From the NCBI GenBank assembly GCA_013289015.1, contig JABDAV010000010.1, forward strand, positions 1-52,768: 52,768 nucleotides of DNA, read 5' to 3'. Numbering within the stretch: position 1 is the first letter of the stretch; each line of letters starts with the position of its first letter. Below the pieces are notes generated by a model. It ran no database searches, was not told the DNA's origin, and worked only from the letters and a program-made list of their open reading frames with translations. The translations under genes were made by a program, and so were the position numbers. This DNA is from Bacteroidota bacterium (lineage in GTDB: Bacteria > Bacteroidota > Bacteroidia > Chitinophagales > Chitinophagaceae). Positions 8,164 through 16,545 of the stretch are shown in pieces.

Positions 8164-8997
8164 ATGAAAAAGAATTTAATACTTGCTGCCTTTTTTTCTG
8201 TAGCATTAGTCTATTGCCATGCGCAAAACCTCGTTACACCTCAATCATCACCTACCGAAGAAATAAAACAAAATTTCGGGCTCTCACAAATAGAAGTTTC
8301 TTATTCGAGGCCAGGTATAAAGGGCCGGAAAATATTTGGTGATCTTGTACCTTATAATAAAGTTTGGAGAACCGGGGCAAACAATGCAACTACTATAACC
8401 TTTGGTGATGACGTTATAATTGAAGGAACAAAAGTTGCGGCGGGCAAATATGGCTTGCTCACCATACCCGGCCAAAATGAATGGACAATTATTTTTACTA
8501 AACAAACTGATGTTACCAACGCTGCTGCCTACAAACAAGACCAGGATGTTTTACGCGTTACCGTTAAACCGTATATGCTTCCTTTTTCCATTGAAACTTT
8601 TACAATTGGTTTTAATGATATTTCCGTCAACAGTTGCAGGCTGGAACTGATGTGGGACAGTGTATACATTCCCCTGCCTGTTACTACAGATGTTGATGCT
8701 AAAGTGATGACACAGATCAATCAGGTAATGCAGCAGGATAATCATCCATATTTCCAGGCAGCGGTGTATTATATTGAAAACGGTAAAGATCTTAACCAGG
8801 CGGTTGAATGGCTGGACAAAGCCATTGCCCAAAACCCTGATGCTTATTTTATGTATTATCAAAAAGCAAGGGCACTGGCTAAACTGGGTAAGAAACAAGA
8901 AGCGCTGGCGGCATCCAACAAATCAACTGAGCTTGCAAAAGCGGCAAAGAATGATGATTATGTTGCACTGAATGAAAAATTGCAAAAGGGTTTATAG
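8164..8997 (+). CDS. Secreted DUF2911 protein with C-terminal TPR-like repeat
   Basis: 277 residues from the ATG at 8164. A signal peptide (MKKNLILAAFFSVALVYCHAQ) is followed by a DUF2911 domain with the characteristic KQNFGLSQIEVSYSRPGIKGRKIFG and VWRTGANNATTITF motifs. The last 70 residues form a tetratricopeptide-like pair (QAVEWLDKAIAQNPDAYFMYYQKARALAKLGKKQEALAA). DUF2911 proteins are abundant exported Bacteroidota proteins of unknown function. An IS630 insertion ends 50 bases upstream of the start, so the native promoter may have been displaced. Confidence 0.9.
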   Translation: MKKNLILAAFFSVALVYCHAQNLVTPQSSPTEEIKQNFGLSQIEVSYSRPGIKGRKIFGDLVPYNKVWRTGANNATTITFGDDVIIEGTKVAAGKYGLLTIPGQNEWTIIFTKQTDVTNAAAYKQDQDVLRVTVKPYMLPFSIETFTIGFNDISVNSCRLELMWDSVYIPLPVTTDVDAKVMTQINQVMQQDNHPYFQAAVYYIENGKDLNQAVEWLDKAIAQNPDAYFMYYQKARALAKLGKKQEALAASNKSTELAKAAKNDDYVALNEKLQKGL

Positions 8998-9031
8998 GAA
9001 AGCCCGTTACCTATTGCTAACGATTACCGCT

Positions 9032-9559
9032 TTATTGAAAATATTTAGCAAGCGCATCCCAGTAATGTTGTTGCCATCCCATAGCAAGATGCTCTTTCAA
9101 ACCTGCAGGAAAACCCACATGATCAAATATTAATTTTGTTCCGGAACCTTGCGCCTTCAACTCAAATTTTGCTATTGAATACACGCCGGTTGGCCAATCA
9201 ACTACACGCCATGCTTCAACAATTCGTTGACCAGGTACCAATTCTACAATCCTGCCTATAATATGGCCATCAAATAAAGAGAAAGCACCACCGGGCGCAG
9301 AATCAATATTAGCAGATGTTGCAGAGAAAGCATCAAATGATTTTTTAATACAGGCACTAAACTCCTTTGAACTTAATAAAACTTCATACAATCTTTTTGG
9401 AGGTACATTAAAATTAATTTCCTGGTGAATGGTTATTTCATTAACAGAGTCAGCAGTGTTCTTCTGTGCAAGAACGGGAGGTTGAAAAATAAAATTTGCT
9501 GCAAAAAAAATTATTACAAAAGATACCTTATGAAAGAAACGATTGTTTTTATTACGCAT
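9032..9559 (-). CDS. Exported SRPBCC/AHSA1-type ligand-binding protein
   Basis: 175 residues from ATG 9559, which places a good signal peptide (KVSFVIIFFAANFIFQPPVLAQ) at the N terminus. A GTG at 9601 overlapping the kinase stop codon (GTGA) would add 14 polar residues and cannot be excluded. The mature part is an AHSA1-like START fold: EINFNVPPKRLYEVLLSSKEFSA, then GGAFSLFDGHIIGRIVELVPGQRIVEAWR and FDHVGFPAGLKEHLAMGWQQHYW. These proteins bind hydrophobic ligands; export of one is less usual than the cytoplasmic form. It is co-directional with, and directly behind, the PAS histidine kinase, so the two probably share a transcript. Confidence 0.85.
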   Translation of the reverse strand: MRNKNNRFFHKVSFVIIFFAANFIFQPPVLAQKNTADSVNEITIHQEINFNVPPKRLYEVLLSSKEFSACIKKSFDAFSATSANIDSAPGGAFSLFDGHIIGRIVELVPGQRIVEAWRVVDWPTGVYSIAKFELKAQGSGTKLIFDHVGFPAGLKEHLAMGWQQHYWDALAKYFQ

Positions 9560-9597
9560 AGAATTATATTTTTTTTGTGAATAGCTTTTATCAATAT

Positions 9598-10698
9598 TCA
9601 CGATTGAATATTTTCAGCGTGAAGCGCAGGTATGCGCACTGTAACCATTGTGCCCTGGTTTATTCCGCTTTCGATCATCATTTCTCCGTGATATTTCCTG
9701 AGGCATTGGTTAATTATCTTAAGCCCTACACCAAACCCTTTTTTTTCATCTTTCTGTTTACCAGGATCTTCCCTGTTTAATAAAATATTATTGATCTTTT
9801 CTTTTGACATACCCGGGCCATCGTCCTTAATATGTATGTCTGTGTAGCCTGCAGACTGGTTGCATGTAACAGCTATTATTCCGTTTTCAAAACAAAATTT
9901 AACGGCATTGTTAATGATGTTGCGTGCAACAACTTCCAGTATAAAAGCATCATAGGTTATATTGATATTTCTATCTGCATCGATCTTTATGACAATATTT
10001 TTTTCTTTACAGGCAGCCAGGTAATTTTCTTTTATACCTGAGAAAAAATGATAAAGATTAATTGCTTCTGCATGAAATGAAAATGTTTCATTCTTACTGC
10101 TGATCCATAACAACGCAGCATTAATTAATTGAAAGGTTTGATCGATCTCCAGGCTGATGGATGAAAACATCTCTTTCATTTCTTCTTTAGAAAGATCAAG
10201 TGATGCATAACTGTCAACCATGTTTTTCAGTACGCTTAAAGGCGTTCTTACATCATGCGATATAATAGAGAGCAGCATTTTTATCTGCTCATTATAGGAA
10301 GCAAGCTGTTCATTCTCTTTGTACAGTTCATCTACATTATTGTACGTTATCACATCCACTGCGCCTACTACATTCCTGTGTATCTCATACCATTTATATG
10401 TACCGTTTTTAGCTCGTATCCTTACTGTTTGTTTCGCGTGTAATTCATCTTCCGCCTGTACGTCTTTTAATAATTTTTTCCAATTCTTTTTTACTTCATT
10501 CCTGTAATGTTCATCAGGGTATGCTTTTATATGCCACTCATTAATATTGGGAATTTCTTCTTTGGTATAACCAATTTCTTCAACGAAACATTTGTTTGCA
10601 AATAAATTTATGTCTTCGTTCTCGTCATATATAATCATGGGCATCTTTACAGAGTCCATTATTTTTTTGATCTCTTCTATAAATGGGCTTTTCGTCAC
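9598..10698 (-). CDS. PAS-domain sensor histidine kinase (cytoplasmic)
   Basis: 366 residues without membrane segments. An N-terminal PAS domain (about 10-125, with a PAC-like RIRAKNGTYKWYEIHRNVV) precedes a HisKA dimerisation helix with the phosphorylated histidine in SHDVRTPL (H148). The HATPase has its N box NIINNAVKF, G1 box DDGPGM and G2 box GFGVGLKI. It should sense an intracellular cue and autophosphorylate. No response regulator is adjacent, so it is an orphan kinase. The downstream exported SRPBCC gene follows closely. Confidence 0.93.
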   Translation of the reverse strand: MTKSPFIEEIKKIMDSVKMPMIIYDENEDINLFANKCFVEEIGYTKEEIPNINEWHIKAYPDEHYRNEVKKNWKKLLKDVQAEDELHAKQTVRIRAKNGTYKWYEIHRNVVGAVDVITYNNVDELYKENEQLASYNEQIKMLLSIISHDVRTPLSVLKNMVDSYASLDLSKEEMKEMFSSISLEIDQTFQLINAALLWISSKNETFSFHAEAINLYHFFSGIKENYLAACKEKNIVIKIDADRNINITYDAFILEVVARNIINNAVKFCFENGIIAVTCNQSAGYTDIHIKDDGPGMSKEKINNILLNREDPGKQKDEKKGFGVGLKIINQCLRKYHGEMMIESGINQGTMVTVRIPALHAENIQS

Positions 10699-10794
10699 AG
10701 GTATTATTTACTATTGAAAAGGTATTTAATTATGGTCAATCAAATTTATTAAAATACTAAAGCAGGCAGCGCGTAAAGTATGTATTACAGCAAA

Positions 10795-10835
10795 TAAAAA
10801 ATCCGAAACCCCGGATATGTTCCTGAATTTCGGAT
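10795..10835 (-). terminator. Probable minus-strand terminator
   Basis: Arms ATCCGAAA (10801-10808) and TTTCGGAT (10828-10835). On the minus strand the hairpin is followed by a run of six T. It lies in the 400-base gene-free stretch 10699-11107 and would end transcription coming from the tyrosine phosphatase gene. Confidence 0.6.
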
Positions 10836-11107
10836 GAAAAGAAATATATATAATTAAAGTGTTGTGATACCAGGCAGCAGTTATCGCTATGCATTTCCGG
10901 GTATGTTACTTTCTTTTCTTGTAAAAAGGAGTAACAAAAGAAATTCAAGCACGGATGATATTTCGGCACATCCGTACACGCGCCTTGATTAGACTTCTGT
11001 AGGATTGACTTTCCTGCTGTTGAGCCTGGATGCTTAAATTCCAGCGGTATAACTGTATCTAAAACTTAAACATTTTAGAATTATCAACTTTATAAACTAA
11101 AATACTT

Positions 11108-11587
11108 TTAGACAACAACCTCATTTTCCGGTATAGCATATTTTTCAATAATAATATTACCGCATGCATCAAGCATGTGATATACTTCATGAAATTCTTT
11201 TTCCCCAAAATGAAAAGGATCGGGTACATTCTCATTCTGTTCAGGATGCATTTCATTCATGATAAGCTGCACTTTAGAAAGCCCTTTATTACCTGGATAT
11301 CTTGACTCAATAATTTCTTTAATATCGGCAGACATTGCATAAATGATATCAAAGTTTTCAAGGTCTTCTTCTGTAAATAACCTTGCTTTCTGATCTGATA
11401 TATCAACACCATTCATAAGCGCTACTTTTTGAGAAAGTTCATGTGGCTGTTTGCCGATATGATAAGCCGCGATAGCGGCGCTGTCAACAAACCAACCCAG
11501 GTCTTTTTTATTTGCTTTTGTTTTTAATATTCCTTCTGCGAGTGGAGAGCGGCAGATATTGCCTTTACAAACCATTAGAATTTTCAT
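11108..11587 (-). CDS. Low-molecular-weight protein-tyrosine phosphatase
   Basis: 159 residues starting at MKILMVCKGNICRSPLAEG, which carries the signature C-x5-R loop (C7 to R13) and the following SPLAEG. The general-acid aspartate is in the VPDPFHFG segment. The start at 11587 is chosen because LMW-PTPs always begin a few residues before this loop; the longer open frame upstream has no homologous content. Bacterial LMW-PTPs such as Wzb and Etp dephosphorylate tyrosine kinases that control exopolysaccharide assembly. This gene is divergent from a GT2-containing operon whose first gene starts 257 bases away, suggesting a functional link, which is inference. Confidence 0.93.
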   Translation of the reverse strand: MKILMVCKGNICRSPLAEGILKTKANKKDLGWFVDSAAIAAYHIGKQPHELSQKVALMNGVDISDQKARLFTEEDLENFDIIYAMSADIKEIIESRYPGNKGLSKVQLIMNEMHPEQNENVPDPFHFGEKEFHEVYHMLDACGNIIIEKYAIPENEVVV

Positions 11588-11843
11588 GTCAAATAATTTA
11601 TGCAAAAGTACCTGCTGTGCTATGCCTTTATTTGTTTGCGTCGTTGAATGATACAATATCATCGGTGAACAGATACATATAATCTTCAACCGGAAACAGG
11701 ATGCTGAAATGCTTTGCAGGTAAGCATTCCAGGTAAACTATGTTTTGCATTCATTCATCGGTGATAACTGCCTGTTTAACGATATACGCCCTTTAAGGCA
11801 TGTGCATGAAAGTAATTTTACACCATAATAAAAAACCAAACGT

Positions 11844-12815
11844 ATGAACATCGTAATTATCGGCAGCCCTACAGAAACCAAAATAATCGCTGACGAAGTA
11901 GAAAGGCAAACAGCGCAGAGATGTGAAAGAATGCCATTAACTACCGGCGTTTCAGAAAGCCTGCAAAAGAACTATTGGCACTTAATTATTATGGCGGTTA
12001 ATTATGAAAATCTTGCAACGGCTTGTACGACATTATATACAATTAAAGAAACAAATCCTGAATCGCAGGTAATACTGATCTCATCTAATAAAGATGTAGA
12101 GCTGATGTCATCAGCGCTTGATACAGGCGTAAGCCACTTTCTTGTTCAGCCGGTTTCAACCCAGGTACTGTTGGAAAAATTGTCAACAGAAATTAAATCA
12201 ATACGCGAAGACCTGGGTATAAAAAGAATCTTAGCGATCGGAGCACATCCTGATGATGTTGAAATTGGTTGTGGCGGTACAATGATGAAACATGCTGCAA
12301 AAGGTGACGAAGTGCATATACTTACACTTACAAACGGAGAACAGGGTGGTAGCATAAACGTTCGTTATAAAGAAGCCAGCAGAGCTGCAACATATGTAAA
12401 CGCGAGTTTGAACATGAAAAATTTAAAAGATACATATATTACTGATGGTCCGGAGACCATTAAAACCATCGAGGAGATAATTATAAAAGTGAAACCTGAT
12501 ATTATCTATACACACAGTATTAATGATAATCACCAGGACCACAGGAACACTCACCTCGCAACAATGGTGGCAGCACGCAGCGTACAGCATGTGTATTCTT
12601 ATTTAAGTCCTTCATGCAATATCAATTTCCGTCCGTTGCATTTTGAACATGTAGAAAAATACATGGATGATAAAATTGAGTTGATCAATTTCTACCAGTC
12701 ACAAAAAACAAAAGTTGCTTACCTGGCTGATTCATTAATAAGATCAACAGCAGAATACTGGGGACGCTTTTCAAAGTATGGCATCGTTGAACCTTTTGAA
12801 GTTATCCGTTCCTAA
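11844..12815 (+). CDS. Pseudo-receiver/PIG-L (LmbE) deacetylase fusion
   Basis: 323 residues in two parts. Residues 1-118 have the fold pattern of a response-regulator receiver (MNIVIIG..., ESQVILISS, LDTGVSHFLVQPVS). The phosphoacceptor position is Met (HLIIMAVNY, residue 50) and the usual KP lysine is Gln (VQPV), so it cannot be phosphorylated normally. Residues 128-323 are a PIG-L/LmbE deacetylase with the zinc motif AHPDD (134-138) and the HQDH histidines. PIG-L enzymes deacetylate GlcNAc-type amino sugars. It is the first gene of a same-strand run with the ATP-grasp and GT2 genes. The fusion is unusual; the sugar substrate is unknown. Confidence 0.88.
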   Translation: MNIVIIGSPTETKIIADEVERQTAQRCERMPLTTGVSESLQKNYWHLIIMAVNYENLATACTTLYTIKETNPESQVILISSNKDVELMSSALDTGVSHFLVQPVSTQVLLEKLSTEIKSIREDLGIKRILAIGAHPDDVEIGCGGTMMKHAAKGDEVHILTLTNGEQGGSINVRYKEASRAATYVNASLNMKNLKDTYITDGPETIKTIEEIIIKVKPDIIYTHSINDNHQDHRNTHLATMVAARSVQHVYSYLSPSCNINFRPLHFEHVEKYMDDKIELINFYQSQKTKVAYLADSLIRSTAEYWGRFSKYGIVEPFEVIRS

Positions 12816-12893
12816 AAGAGACCAGCGTTATCTAAAAATTTAAATAAAACAATTGTGAACAATATTAATAAAAACACTTACAAAAAAAATCAA

Positions 12894-13889
12894 ATGAATA
12901 TCTTAATAACAGGCGCAGGCGGTCCTGCAGCAATATGTGCTTACAAATCTTTATCAGCAGCAGGTTATAACGTTTTTATGGGGGATATGGATCCTATGTC
13001 TGCAGGTTTATACCTGGTGGAAGAAGGCAATCAATTCATATTGCCTGCCGGTAAATCAGAACAATTTGTTCCTTTCCTGCTTCACTTGTGTAAGAAGCAT
13101 CAAATTGACCTGTTGATACCAACAGTAGACGTAGAACTTTTACCTGTATCAAACAACAGGGAAGCTTTTGAAGCGATCGGTTGTAAAGTAATGGTTTCTC
13201 CTGTAGAAGCTTTGCAAACCACCCAGGATAAATACCTGTTGATGGAAGCATGTAAAAGCCATGTAAAGCTGGGGGAATATGCATTGTTTGAAAACTTTAT
13301 TAAGATTCCTTATTGGTCTAATAAAAAATGGGTGGTTAAACCAAGAAGCGGAAGTGGTTCAAGAGATATTTATGTAGTAAATAATGTGCAGGAATTGGAA
13401 GATCTTTCACATCTTGAAGGTAAAAATTTTATGGTACAGGAATTTCTTGAAGGAAAAGAATACAGCATAGATATGATGATAGATAAGGATGGTAAAATTT
13501 GTACAGCCGTTGCGCGTGAAAGAATGAGAACAGATTCAGGTGTTGCGGTTACATCTAAAGTAACAAGAAATGCAGCCATTATAAAATATGCGATCGCTGT
13601 TGCAGAAAGTTTAGACCTGAGGTTTGCAATTAATGTGCAGGTGATCGATACGGTGGAAGGTCCATTATTACTCGAGATCAATCCAAGATTTTCAGGTGGT
13701 TTGAGTTTGATCATTGCAGCAGGTGCTGACATACCTTTGATGTGTGCTAAAAACTTATTGGAAAATGAACCGGTTGAAGTTGTAAATAATTACAAAGAGA
13801 TCGCGATGGTAAGATATTTCCAGGAGAAATTTTTTGATCCTTCTCTTTTTCTGCCTGAAGCTTCTGAAAGATTTGCCTTTGCAGTTTAA
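12894..13889 (+). CDS. ATP-grasp ligase, CarB/PylC-like
   Basis: 331 residues from ATG 12894; a GTG 13 codons upstream adds only an Asn/Lys-rich tail and is less likely. It has an N-terminal pre-ATP-grasp Rossmann segment (MNILITGAGGPAAICAYKSL), a DLLIPTVDVELLP motif, then the ATP-grasp fold with WVVKPRSGSGSRDIYVV, FMVQEFLEGKEYSIDMM and the metal-binding LLEINPRFSGG. Members form amide or ester bonds from a carboxylate and an amine through an acyl phosphate. Placed between a PIG-L deacetylase, which makes a free sugar amine, and a processive GT2, it could N-acylate the amine. That role is inference. It lies 79 bases after the PIG-L gene and 21 bases before the GT2. Confidence 0.88.
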   Translation: MNILITGAGGPAAICAYKSLSAAGYNVFMGDMDPMSAGLYLVEEGNQFILPAGKSEQFVPFLLHLCKKHQIDLLIPTVDVELLPVSNNREAFEAIGCKVMVSPVEALQTTQDKYLLMEACKSHVKLGEYALFENFIKIPYWSNKKWVVKPRSGSGSRDIYVVNNVQELEDLSHLEGKNFMVQEFLEGKEYSIDMMIDKDGKICTAVARERMRTDSGVAVTSKVTRNAAIIKYAIAVAESLDLRFAINVQVIDTVEGPLLLEINPRFSGGLSLIIAAGADIPLMCAKNLLENEPVEVVNNYKEIAMVRYFQEKFFDPSLFLPEASERFAFAV

Positions 13890-13910
13890 TCATCTTTAAT
13901 AATTGTTCTT

Positions 13911-15395
13911 GTGTTAACCATTTTAAATTATATCGCCATCTTTTTTGTACTGTTAGGTACAATTCCGCTGTGGGCCTCTTTATACCAGTTCTTTCTTATC
14001 GGTCTTCACGGAATTAAGAACCACTATGGTTCAACAGGTGCTTACCTGCCTAATGTTGCGATCATTGTTCCTGCATGGAACGAAGGCGATGTAATTGGTA
14101 ATACAATAGAACATTTGTTGAGTATGGATTATCCAAAACATGCATTAAGAGTATATGTAGTGGATGATGCAAGCACAGATCATACGCCTGATGTTGTTAA
14201 AGCAAAGCATGCTGAATATCCCGATAATGTTTTTCATTTAAGAAGAGAAAAAGGCGGCGAGGGCAAGGCGCATACGCTTAATCATGGCATCAATGTTATA
14301 CTTGGTGAAAAATGGGCAGAAGCAATACTTATTATTGATGCGGATGTATTATTTGAAAAAGAAACGCTTCGTTTAATGACGAGGCATCTTACAGATAAAA
14401 CAGTTGGTTCTGTAACAGCATACATTAAAGAAGGAAGTGCGCCGGGCAATTTTATTTCAAAATTTATTGCATTCGAATATATCACTGCACAAGCTGCATC
14501 AAGGCGTGCACAAAATGTAATGGGTTCACTGGCATGTTTAGCAGGTGGCGCCCAATTACACAGCAGGGAAAACTTACTCGCAATTGGCGGCAGGATAGAT
14601 ACCTCTTCTCTTGCTGAAGATACTTTCACAACTTTTAAAACACAATTGAACGGGCGCAAAGCCATATTTGATGGTAATGCGGTTGTGTGGGCAGAAGAGC
14701 CAGGATCAATCGAATCATTGTGGAAACAACGTTTAAGATGGGCACGCGGTAATGTGCAGGTAACAAAAGCTTTTAAGAATATATGGCTGAATAAAAAGAA
14801 TGGAAAAAATTTAGGCAGCATCGGTTTCTCTCTGATATGGTTTGCAATAGTTCTAATGCCTGTGTTCATGATCCTTTCTTCTGTGGGATTGATCTGGTTA
14901 TATTTTTCAGATTTCGCATTATCATGGACATTGTTTAAACAATTCTGGATATTAAATGTATTCGCTTATTTATTCATCACAATTTATTCGCTTATCATCG
15001 ATAAGCAAACGGCAAAGAAAGCATGGCTGCAGGGTATATTGTTCCCCGGAATAATTTCTTTAACAACCATAGTGCTCTCATGCTTCCCGGGAACGATGGA
15101 TCATTTCATTCATTTTGTAAACGGCATGCAGCACGAGCAGCTTGGTTTAACCGCAAAGATTCTTGTGTTATTCATGTATGCATGGCTGGCGATATGCATG
15201 CTGGTCGCATACCTCGCTTATTTATCAGATAAACATAAAAAGCCATACTGGCTATCACTCACACTTATATTGATCTCAGGTTTTGGCCCATTATTGTGCG
15301 TCATTACACTGTACTCATACATTATGGAATATAAAAAAGCAGAATTAAAATGGGACAAAACAATAAAATCGGGGAAAGTAGTTATATCAAAATAA
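13911..15395 (+). CDS. Processive family 2 glycosyltransferase (cellulose/PNAG-synthase-like)
   Basis: 494 residues, GTG start. One N-terminal membrane segment (about 5-32) precedes a GT-A catalytic domain. DD is at 85-86 (VVDDAST), DAD at 143-145, ED at 236-237 (LAEDTF) and QRLRW at 273-277, the full D, DxD, D, QxxRW set of processive synthases such as BcsA, PgaC and hyaluronan synthase. About four C-terminal membrane segments follow. It should polymerise a nucleotide sugar and pass the chain through the membrane. No PilZ domain is visible. Its last 46 bases overlap the next gene, a small membrane protein, as pgaC is followed by pgaD. Confidence 0.93.
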   Translation: MLTILNYIAIFFVLLGTIPLWASLYQFFLIGLHGIKNHYGSTGAYLPNVAIIVPAWNEGDVIGNTIEHLLSMDYPKHALRVYVVDDASTDHTPDVVKAKHAEYPDNVFHLRREKGGEGKAHTLNHGINVILGEKWAEAILIIDADVLFEKETLRLMTRHLTDKTVGSVTAYIKEGSAPGNFISKFIAFEYITAQAASRRAQNVMGSLACLAGGAQLHSRENLLAIGGRIDTSSLAEDTFTTFKTQLNGRKAIFDGNAVVWAEEPGSIESLWKQRLRWARGNVQVTKAFKNIWLNKKNGKNLGSIGFSLIWFAIVLMPVFMILSSVGLIWLYFSDFALSWTLFKQFWILNVFAYLFITIYSLIIDKQTAKKAWLQGILFPGIISLTTIVLSCFPGTMDHFIHFVNGMQHEQLGLTAKILVLFMYAWLAICMLVAYLAYLSDKHKKPYWLSLTLILISGFGPLLCVITLYSYIMEYKKAELKWDKTIKSGKVVISK

Positions 15396-15601
15396 CAACA
15401 CAGCTTTCAGAAAAAGAAAAACTGCGCATGCATTATGAAGCAGTGACAAATAATGAAATAAAAGCGAATAAAAAACAAGAAAAGCGTTTATTCATATACC
15501 AGGTGTCATTTGTTATAGTGATAGTTGCGCTTGCTTTTGTAAAAGAAAGATTTTTCCCAAGTCACATCGGCTGGGTTGAAAGTATCATGCAAAAATTGTA
15601 A
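15350..15601 (+). CDS. Small single-pass membrane protein of the GT2 operon
   Basis: 83 residues with a polar, basic N-terminal half and one membrane helix (LFIYQVSFVIVIVALAFV, about residues 49-66). It is translated from a frame overlapping the GT2 3' end by 46 bases, so coupling is likely. I do not recognise a family. By position and size it is comparable to PgaD, the small membrane subunit of the PNAG synthase, but no sequence similarity is evident to me. Confidence 0.75.
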   Translation: MGQNNKIGESSYIKITTQLSEKEKLRMHYEAVTNNEIKANKKQEKRLFIYQVSFVIVIVALAFVKERFFPSHIGWVESIMQKL

Positions 15602-15664
15602 AAATGATCAGCCTGCCCAGGTAAGGCTTTGTATAAATAATTAAATCCCTGTTAGAAAACCCGT

Positions 15665-15692
15665 AAGGGAAGATTAATTTCTTCCCTTTTTT
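15665..15692 (+). terminator. Terminator of the PIG-L/ATP-grasp/GT2 operon
   Basis: A nine-base-pair stem (15665-15673 with 15680-15688, core GGGAAGA/TCTTCCC) around TTAATT, ending in a T run. It is 64 bases after the last gene. Confidence 0.8.
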
Positions 15693-15768
15693 AGATGAGT
15701 AGTGAGTGCTTCATCTATCACCCATATTAACTACCACCAACTTGCTATTGATTAGATACAGGTATAAT

Positions 15769-16125
15769 TTATGGCTTAAAAAATTTTAAACCACGAACGG
15801 CTTTAAAATCTTTGCTGTTACCAGTGATAAGAGTTAGATTTTCGCTTATTGCCGTAGCTGCAATAATGGCATCAGGCAATTTTATTGCATACCTTCTGCG
15901 AATGTTTATACATTCATTTATAATTTCTTCTGTAATATTTTCTACGCTGCAAATACTTATTAAATTTTTTATTGCATCCTCCTGTTCCTTCCAGCAAAGC
16001 AATTCAATCCTGGTAATAAATGAAATTTTGATTATTGATTGCTTGCGTAAGACATTCCTTGTTTTTTGAGGTAATGCACCCTTTATGTAGTCACTTAAAA
16101 TGTTCGTATCTATAAGGTATTCCAT
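15769..16125 (-). CDS. vapC: VapC-type PIN-domain ribonuclease toxin
   Basis: 118 residues with the PIN-domain acidic residues in order: Asp6 in YLIDTNILSDY, Glu in ITRIELLCW, Asp in LPDAIIAATA and Asp in LITGNSKDF. VapC toxins cleave tRNA or rRNA at single sites and are held inactive by the partner VapB. Its start overlaps the antitoxin stop by 16 bases, the usual coupled order. The gene looks intact. Confidence 0.93.
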   Translation of the reverse strand: MEYLIDTNILSDYIKGALPQKTRNVLRKQSIIKISFITRIELLCWKEQEDAIKNLISICSVENITEEIINECINIRRRYAIKLPDAIIAATAISENLTLITGNSKDFKAVRGLKFFKP

Positions 16126-16352
16126 TCGCTTCTTATATTATTGATGTGTGCATCAAGACGCTTGCCTTCTTCATTGTTCAGAATACCCCAAAAATCATCA
16201 ATATGAAATTTGTTTTTTTTGGTGATAATCAATTTGCCGTCTTCTATTTCCATGTTTACAGCGCCATCCTGTTCAAGCCCTATTTCCTTCATAACTTTTT
16301 TAGGAATAATAACCGCACTGGAGCTTCCAAGCGGACGAATTTTTGTTGTCAT
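16110..16352 (-). CDS. vapB: VapB-type AbrB/SpoVT antitoxin
   Basis: 80 residues. The N-terminal swapped-hairpin AbrB DNA-binding domain is seen in KIRPLGSSSAVIIPKKVMKEIGLEQDGAVNMEIEDGKL with ITKK after it. The C-terminal tail (IDDFWGILNNEEGKRLDAHINNIRSEW) should bind the VapC active site. It is upstream of the toxin in the standard antitoxin-first order. VapB/VapBC normally represses its own promoter, and an inverted repeat lies immediately upstream. Confidence 0.92.
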   Translation of the reverse strand: MTTKIRPLGSSSAVIIPKKVMKEIGLEQDGAVNMEIEDGKLIITKKNKFHIDDFWGILNNEEGKRLDAHINNIRSEWNTL

Positions 16353-16361
16353 ATCACAAAG

Positions 16362-16388
16362 TTATAATATTTTCTTATTTTATTATAA
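16362..16388. promoter_or_regulatory. Candidate VapB operator (inverted repeat)
   Basis: TTATAATA (16362-16369) and TATTATAA (16381-16388) form perfect 8-base arms separated by 11 bases. The repeat starts 10 bases before the VapB start codon, where autorepression operators of AbrB-type antitoxins usually lie. The region is AT-rich, so chance is not negligible. Confidence 0.5.
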
Positions 16389-16545
16389 TAGAAGACAGCT
16401 ATTGTTTTCCGGAAATCAAGAGTGTCAACAAAATCATTGTTTTTTTAATGATTAACCAAAGTAATAGTAAGTGATTAGTATTCTTTTATGATTGAGGATT
16501 AATTCACGACCATAATCTATGAACTATTAACCATCAGCCAACTAT

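Noticed and set aside
10757-10969. 70-residue minus-strand frame
   Set aside because: It overlaps a terminator hairpin, is rich in Cys/Phe/Tyr without any family pattern, and has no supporting start context.
12894-13889. Carbamoyl-phosphate synthase large subunit
   Set aside because: The ATP-grasp core resembles CarB, but the protein is only 331 residues with a single ATP-grasp unit and no CarA neighbour.
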